Part shown: positions 58,589-64,000 of the stretch, piece by piece | Layout: each line of letters begins with the position of its first letter | Position numbering within the stretch: position 1 is the first letter of the stretch | Origin: Balaenoptera acutorostrata | Lineage: Eukaryota > Chordata > Mammalia > Artiodactyla > Balaenopteridae | Length of the DNA: 64,000 bases | Direction: 5' to 3' | Assembly (NCBI RefSeq): GCF_949987535.1 | Contig: NC_080068.1 | Coordinates: 77,153,254-77,217,253 of the forward strand | Made by a program: the position numbers and the translations under genes | Notes under the pieces: model-generated | What the model was told of the DNA's origin: nothing | What the model saw: only the letters and a program-made list of their open reading frames with translations | The model's database searches: none

Positions 58589-59640
58589 CTAGTGAGTTGG
58601 ACAACAGAATTGACCAGACTAACAGACTAGGATGGGGAGCAGATCCCATGTCATCTCCTGGTCATTCTGATATTACTTCCACTTAAAAAAAAAATCATAG
58701 CATGCAATACGATCCTGGGAATGTGAACAAAATTAAATGCAGCCATTTTTAAATTAATACAATGCATCATAATCTCGACATTGATTAAGAGCTATTTCAA
58801 AATTGATATTGAGAGGCAAAAACCTTTTGTTCTAGAAAGGTAAAATTCACGTTTTGTTCAATAATTAAAACTTTTAATGTTTATTCAATGGGAAATCATA
58901 GATAATAAAGGTGGGCCATAAGGAATAACCATGCAACGATCAGGGTGGTTTTGCTGAAAGGGATTAGACGAGACTGTAAGTTTCTTTTATTGGACTATAC
59001 GGTTCTTGAAGGCAGGGACTCTATCTTAGCTACCACTGGGTCCCCAAAGCCTAAAAGATAGTACCTAGCATGTAGTAGAAGCTCACTAGATGCATACTTG
59101 CTGAATAAATGAATGAATAAATACAAAAACATAATCAGAGATTAGGGGAAAGACCGCTTGTTTCTCTCAAGAGATGAGAAGCCCAATGCTTCTTCCATTT
59201 CATTATGACTGTTTCTACATGTGACTGAAGCATGTTCATGCAATCCTTCAATAACGCTTGAGCTCATATCTAGATAAACTTACATCTAGATAAAAGGTCT
59301 TACTGCACCTGATCTAACAGGAGTGGGAGTCAGACAGTCTCCACAGAAGGCCATGGATGACAGATGTTCTCAATGTCCTGTCGATAGAGCTAGTTTCAAA
59401 AATCTGCTAGTTAGACCAGTATTGGTTGAATACCTACTGTGTGCCAGGCACACCTAGAACAGGTGCCTTCATGAAGCTTATATTCTATCATGACGATCCC
59501 TCTCTGAAGATCTGTCCTGCCCACCTCCATCTGTAATCTTACATCGAAGTTCTAAAACGGCTCTTAGAGCTCATTCTTGTCCTGGGGCCATAATTCCTGT
59601 ACCACAAGCCAGGATGGGAGCAGCACGGTCCAGGTCTTAC
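58589..59640. other. LIMCH1 intron E1-E2
   Basis: About 1.05 kb with an L2 3' fragment (59005-59125) and a weak L2/MIR-like patch around 59418-59500. Otherwise unique-looking. Confidence 0.7.
59005..59125 (+). mobile_element. L2 LINE 3' fragment
   Basis: 'gttcttgaaggcagggactc', 'tgggtccccaaagcctaaaa' and 'ctgaataaatgaatgaataa' match the L2 3' terminus well. Confidence 0.8.
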
Positions 59641-59893
59641 CTGAAGGGCCTCTCCCCACCCAGGGGGGAGGTGGCAGTACTCCAGCTCTTCCGATATTCC
59701 TCTCGCTCTGCTTTCTTCTTTCTCAGAGGCGCGGGGACGTAGGCCGTCTGGTTGCTTTTGTTGGGGAGGTACTGGTTAAAAGGCACTGCTGATTTTGGCT
59801 CACCGTGGGAAGTCCGCCTCGCAGACATGTCATCCTTCTTCACATCCGGCAGCTTCCGATGGGGCAAGTCGGATTCAGAGTCGCTTCCTCTCC
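59641..59893 (-). CDS. LIMCH1: LIMCH1 exon E1 (first LIMCH1 exon in the window)
   Basis: A 253-nt exon. Acceptor CTTCCCAG|GGAG, donor CTTCAG|GTAAGA. It encodes (G)[19 protein letters not shown], then '[20 protein letters not shown]', '[20 protein letters not shown]' and '[15 protein letters not shown]' plus AG, an essentially exact match to LIMCH1 downstream of the CH domain. The first bases finish a Gly codon from an exon beyond the right edge. It can join E2 or, in the short isoform, E7 ('ERPFR-YGPRTP') in the same phase. It contains the prototype [12 protein letters not shown] module. Confidence 0.98.
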
Positions 59894-61029
59894 CTGGGAA
59901 GAGAGGATGGGTGCTGAGAAAGTGTGCTGGGCTAGCAATAAAGTTCCCAATGGCAAGTATGCAGTATGGGGGACGTGGTTACCTCTGTGGGTTCCGGGGA
60001 TTACTTCCTTAAATTAGTCACTTAAGAAATCTAAAGTATCAGTCGAAATTAATCCACTCTGGGAAAAGCTCTCCATTCTACTCAGGAAAAAAAAAGTCAA
60101 ATTAAAAAAAAAAAAAAGAAGAAAGCTTAGCTGTATCTGAGAGTTACAATTAACAACACATTTGCAATAGAACTATACGCCTGCTCAGATTCTGCAACCC
60201 TCAAAAGAAGAAACATAAATTTACCAGTGGAGTTTTTACTCAGCACCTGTTGTTGCATGTCTTACACTGCGCTAGATATTCTGACAAATAAGAATTATGA
60301 AGGATTTATAATCCTTTGTCTTTGAGGTACCTTTAACCAACTCATGAAACACCTGGAGAATATTAGTTATAATCAAGGAGCACAGACATATAAGAACTAT
60401 AGGAATTCAGAAAAATGATCAGTATGGATTATACCAAGGGTTTGCCTTCCAGGAAATAGCTTGAGTTATAATAAGTGCATATTCCCCTACCTCGGAGCCC
60501 TTCCTGGTACCCATAGCTGGAGGCAATCTTTGCTTCCTATGAACACTATGGCCCGAAGATCTATTCCTCTTCTGATGCATTATGCTTTCTACCTTGTATT
60601 TTGAAAATAAGGGCTTTATATCCGTCACAGTACTTACCACAGTGTCTGCGCACAGTGGGTATCCGCAAATGATCAGATGAATCAATGAATTAGTTTGGCT
60701 TAAACAGTGTTTTACACAACACAAAGGAATTCAATGTTACCAACATCAGTCTTTTGTTGGTCAATAGCCCCCATAATTATATTGTATCCTTGTTTCCTGA
60801 GTCTCATCTCACCAGATTTCTAAGATCCATTAGAGTGAAATTGTCATGAAAACACACATTACTGTGACAGGCAGCCGCCATTTGAATGCTGGTTGAAAAC
60901 TCTTAATCACTGAGAGCATTATGAAAAGGTTCTTCAACTCCACTGATAGCAAAGAGAAACTGACCTCTTTACCCCTGTGAAAAGAACCTTATACTAAGAG
61001 TCCAGCAATGTGGCAGCCTAGCAGAGTGG

Positions 61030-61260
61030 GTAGTGCAGGGGGTTAAGTCAGATCCACTTCATTTTGAGCTCTGGCATTCGTTAGTTTTGTTACTTTGTCA
61101 TTTGTCACTTCACCACTCCAAGCCTCAGTTTCCCAATCTATAAAGTGAGGATGATGATATCACCTACTTCATAGCGCTGCTGGGAGGATCAGATACACGT
61201 AAAACTCTTGGGTACAGTACTTGGCCCCGAGTAAGTGCTTAACAAACACTGACTACTCTT
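61030..61260 (+). mobile_element. MIR SINE
   Basis: 'cattttgagctctggcattc', 'ccaagcctcagtttcccaat', 'gctgggaggatcagatacac' and 'ccccgagtaagtgcttaaca' in MIR order. Confidence 0.85.
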
Positions 61261-61629
61261 TATGCCATAATAGTTCCGGATCTGCCACTGATGACCTGTG
61301 GGCTCCTAGGCTTGCCTCTAACACACTTGCCTGTCCTTTTTCTGTAAAAATAGGAATGAAATGACTTGCCCCGGAGATAAAATGATTTAATGGCTTTTTA
61401 AAAATGGTGAAAGTTAAAGCATTAACTATAAACAAGTTGTTCATTGCTGCAGATGAAATATTCAGTTTATGAATTATTCATGCCACTTGCTTTCAGCCTC
61501 CCTTCTGAAGTTTTGACCATTTCATTACTTGTTGGTTTTTGATTCATAACTTAGCTCCCTTCTCACCCTGTCTTTTATCAAGTCTATCTGTCTCAGTGTC
61601 ATAATAAAATATTTAGAGCCCCCTGCGAA

Positions 61630-61790
61630 TGCTTTATAACAAACACTAATACTACCTTAACTTGCTAAGCACTTGGATTTGTTTCCCTATTTGATATTAT
61701 TCCCATTTTACAGTGGTGGAAACAGAGGCCCAGAGAGACCCAAAGAGCCCTTTCTCCATGGCTGGTAAGTAACAGCTCGAGACTCCAGTT
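61630..61790 (-). mobile_element. MIR fragment
   Basis: 'ttattcccattttacagtgg' and 'ggaaacagaggcccagagag' match the reversed MIR core. Confidence 0.7.
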
Positions 61791-62300
61791 TCTGTTCTCC
61801 AGATTCCAGCCCAAGAAAGACCCCTAGCTGCTGGAAGGGAGAGAAGCATAGCCCTGGGGAAAGGAAGGATCAGACTTTGAGAAAAGGATGTCGTCATCAT
61901 GATGTGCACTGTTGCAGTTTCCTAACTTTGGGCACAAGTAGAGAATAAATAGTTCCCTCCTCCGCAACACACTTCTCTTGGAAAAATGTCCTTTGCTTAA
62001 AGCATCCTGACTAGGGGAAGAACTGTATTTTGCTGAATAAATGAATGAAAGAAAATGATTCTTCAATCAACTATGAAGGCTTAGCATCGATTAGAACTGT
62101 CTCGTTTCCCTCCGTTCTAAAATCCTGTAATCTATGAAACTTATTTTGGTATGGTACAATATCTAAAAACATATTATCCATAATATACTGAGAGAGAGTC
62201 TCAAAATAGGTTGTTTAACACATAAACAGATAACCTTTTTTTTTTTCCCAATTACTCTTTGATGAATGTCTTCAACAGGCACTTCAAGAAAAGTTAATTT

Positions 62301-62636
62301 GGGCTTCCCTGGTGGCGCAGTGGTTGAGAATCTGCCTGCCAATGCAGGGGACACGGGTTCGAGTCCTGGTCTGGGAAGATCCCACATGCCACGGAGCAAC
62401 TAAGCCCGTGAGCCACAACTACTGAGCCTGCGCGTCTGGAGCCTGTGCTCCACAACAAGAGAGGCCGCGATAGTGAGAGGCCCGTGCACCGCGATGAAGA
62501 GTGGCCCCCGCTTACCACAACTAGAGAAAGCCCTCGCACAGAAACGAAGACCCAACACAGCCAAAAATAAATTAATTAATTAATTAATTTTTTAAAAAAA
62601 GAAAGAAAAGTACCAAACATTTATTTAAAAAAAAAA
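62301..62636 (+). mobile_element. CHR-type SINE, young subfamily, with extended tail
   Basis: Canonical head 'gggcttccctggtggcgcag', A-box-like 'tggcgcagtggttgag' and B-box 'gggttcgagtcc', a full body ('gaggccgcgatagtgagagg') and '...acacagccaaaaataaa'. The tail continues with AATT units, then a non-SINE stretch 'gaaagaaaagtaccaaacat'+ttta and a second A-run. A 15-bp duplication 'aagaaaagttaattt' flanks it (62286-62300 and 62637-62651), so the extra segment lies inside the inserted unit. Confidence 0.95.
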
Positions 62637-62664
62637 AAGAAAAGTTAATTTGCAAATGCCCTGA

Positions 62665-62900
62665 GGCAGAGTGGCTCAGTTGAAAGAAGCATAACCTTCT
62701 GGACCTAGAGACCAGGGTCTAATTTCAGCTCCATCATCTACTAGCTGTGTGACTGGGAAATTTAAGCCCTCTGTACCTCAGGGTCCTCACTGGAAATAAG
62801 AAGGTGATAATACAACTCTCGTAGGTTGTCATGAGGATTACAAGAGATGTAAAGCACCCAGATAGTGGCTGGTGAGGTATACTTTCCGTAAGTGTTAGAA
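62665..62900 (+). mobile_element. MIR SINE
   Basis: 'ctggacctagagaccagggt', 'tctactagctgtgtgactgg', 'tgtacctcagggtcctcact' and 'gtcatgaggattacaagaga' show a fairly complete sense MIR, directly after the younger SINE. Confidence 0.85.
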
Positions 62901-63702
62901 CTCCTCTTATCTCAGGCCAAGACTTCAAAAGATTTTGACTTGACTTCATCCTGAAAACATGAAAATGTACTAGGGTGGCATCTCCATCTATGCCCAACAT
63001 TGCACGTGATGATGATGACATCCTTTTATCAAAGTCTGATCCTTCCTTTACACCGGGGCTACATTTCTCTCCCTTCCAGCAACTAGGGGTCTATCTTTTT
63101 TTATGTATCTTTACCATACACACCGCCAACCCATTGCTTTTTCATCTCCTCTAACACTCTAATTTCTCTCATTCCTTATTTCTCTCCCTTAACTCATCTT
63201 CTCTATAAAAGATAAGAATATCTATTTCACAATATGCATTATGTTTATAAAATATGTTCTTAATTTTAAAAGCACCCGAGTGGAAGGTTGTGTATTTCCT
63301 GTTCAGGGAAACTTATTAGTGGCCTCAGAAGGCATGCCAGTGAGGGTGAGGGAGGAGCTGGGCACCTATTTAGCAAGACAGATTGGCTGAACTGACCCTG
63401 GAGAGCCATAGCCTCCTTACCAGGTGGCTCTCGTGTCCAACCCGTGGAATCATGGCACCTCTTACGAGTGTGGCTCTTGATCATCCCTACTGAACGGGGT
63501 CAGTGGACCTCAGTAATAATAAAATGAAAACTCTCTCTATTGACCCAATATGGAGTTGGAGAATTTCATGGCAAGACTTTCCCTAATTGACTGTGAGTCC
63601 TAGGAAATAAGTTTTCAAGAATTAAAATGTTCTTCTAAATTTGGAAGTGTTTATTAGGACTAGCAAACTTCTTGATTATCATCACTTAAAAAATATACCA
63701 TA

Positions 63703-63985
63703 GGGCTTCCCTGGTGGCGCAGTGGTTGAGAATCTGCCTGCCAATGCAGGGGACACGGGTTCGAGCCCTGGTCTGGGAGGATCCCACATGCCGCAGAGCA
63801 ACTAGGCCCGTGAGCCACAACTACTGAGCCTGCGCGTCTGGAGCCTGTGTTCCGCAACAAGAGAGGCCGCGATGGTGAGAGGCCCGCGCGCCGCGATGAA
63901 GAGTGGCCCCCGCTTGCCGCAACTAGAGAAAGCCCTCGCACAGAAACGAAGACCCAACACAGCCAAGGATAAATAATTTTTTTAA
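63703..63985 (+). mobile_element. CHR-type SINE, young subfamily
   Basis: Canonical 'gggcttccctggtggcgcag' head, B-box 'gggttcgagccc' and full body to '...acacagccaaggataaataa' with a T/A-rich end. It is nearly identical in body to the copy at 62301, differing at scattered bases (for example 'gaggatcccac' against 'gaagatcccac'). No target-site duplication could be matched; the right copy may lie beyond the window edge. Confidence 0.95.
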
Positions 63986-64000
63986 AAAAATGAGTTCTTA

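Larger units (their letters stand above)
59894..64000. other. LIMCH1 intron upstream of E1 (partial)
   Basis: About 4.1 kb to the window edge. It holds MIR pieces (61030-61260, about 61630-61790 and 62665-62900) and two young-looking CHR SINEs (62301-62636 and 63703-63985). The preceding LIMCH1 exon (Ser/Pro-rich segment after the CH domain) was looked for and is not present, so it lies beyond the right edge. Confidence 0.7.

Noticed and set aside
1..64000. CRISPR arrays, bacterial operons, insertion sequences or phage genes
   Set aside because: None seen. Repeats are explained by L1, SINE, MIR, L2, MaLR and microsatellites, and genes are spliced.

Overview
The window is mammalian nuclear DNA, most likely from a cetacean (whale, dolphin or porpoise). 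Three things point there. Spliced exons of a vertebrate gene are flanked by GT/AG sites. L1 LINE copies occur in several age classes. There are seven copies of the tRNA-derived CHR-type SINE that opens with 'gggcttccctggtggcgcag', and no Alu, B1/B2 or clear Bov-B/Bov-tA copies were seen. There are no bacterial operons, CRISPR arrays or standalone structural RNA genes.

One host gene spans almost the whole window on the minus strand: LIMCH1 (LIM and calponin-homology domains 1), an actin stress-fibre and non-muscle-myosin-II partner related to LMO7. I place 15 coding exons (E1 to E15 in gene order, from 59893 down to 6225). They sum to 3008 nt and every junction phase matches, giving one continuous reading frame of about 1002 codons. 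The N-terminal CH-domain exons lie beyond the right edge and the C-terminal coiled-coil and LIM-domain exons beyond the left edge. E1 and E7 to E15 carry the common, short-isoform sequence. E2 to E6 (58.6 to 43.6 kb) form a block of five cassette exons, each a multiple of 3 with the same phase at both ends; together they would add 468 residues. E1, E3, E4, E5 and E6 each carry a version of a short 'PD..KDD..ARR' module, so this part of the protein looks built by exon duplication.

The introns are filled with transposons. Positions 1 to about 5779 hold a nearly full-length sense L1 whose ORF1 is open but whose ORF2 is broken. An L1 3' end with a 16-bp target-site duplication splits an old MER5A transposon at 8.2-9.2 kb. 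A 273-bp L1 stub with a perfect 16-bp duplication lies at 10.6-10.9 kb. An old L1 at 17.3-19.5 kb contains a CHR SINE. Further SINEs lie at 20.5, 25.5, 50.8, 53.5, 62.3 and 63.7 kb. Two MaLR-type LTRs lie at 14.8 and 28.1 kb. Ancient MIR and L2 pieces are scattered throughout. A CpG-dense patch upstream of E8 and a strong-Kozak open frame at 44.1-44.4 kb are possible internal start sites of LIMCH1.

No unknown multi-gene system was found. The most interesting points are the phase-matched cassette block, the candidate alternative first exon, and a SINE carrying an apparent 3' transduction.
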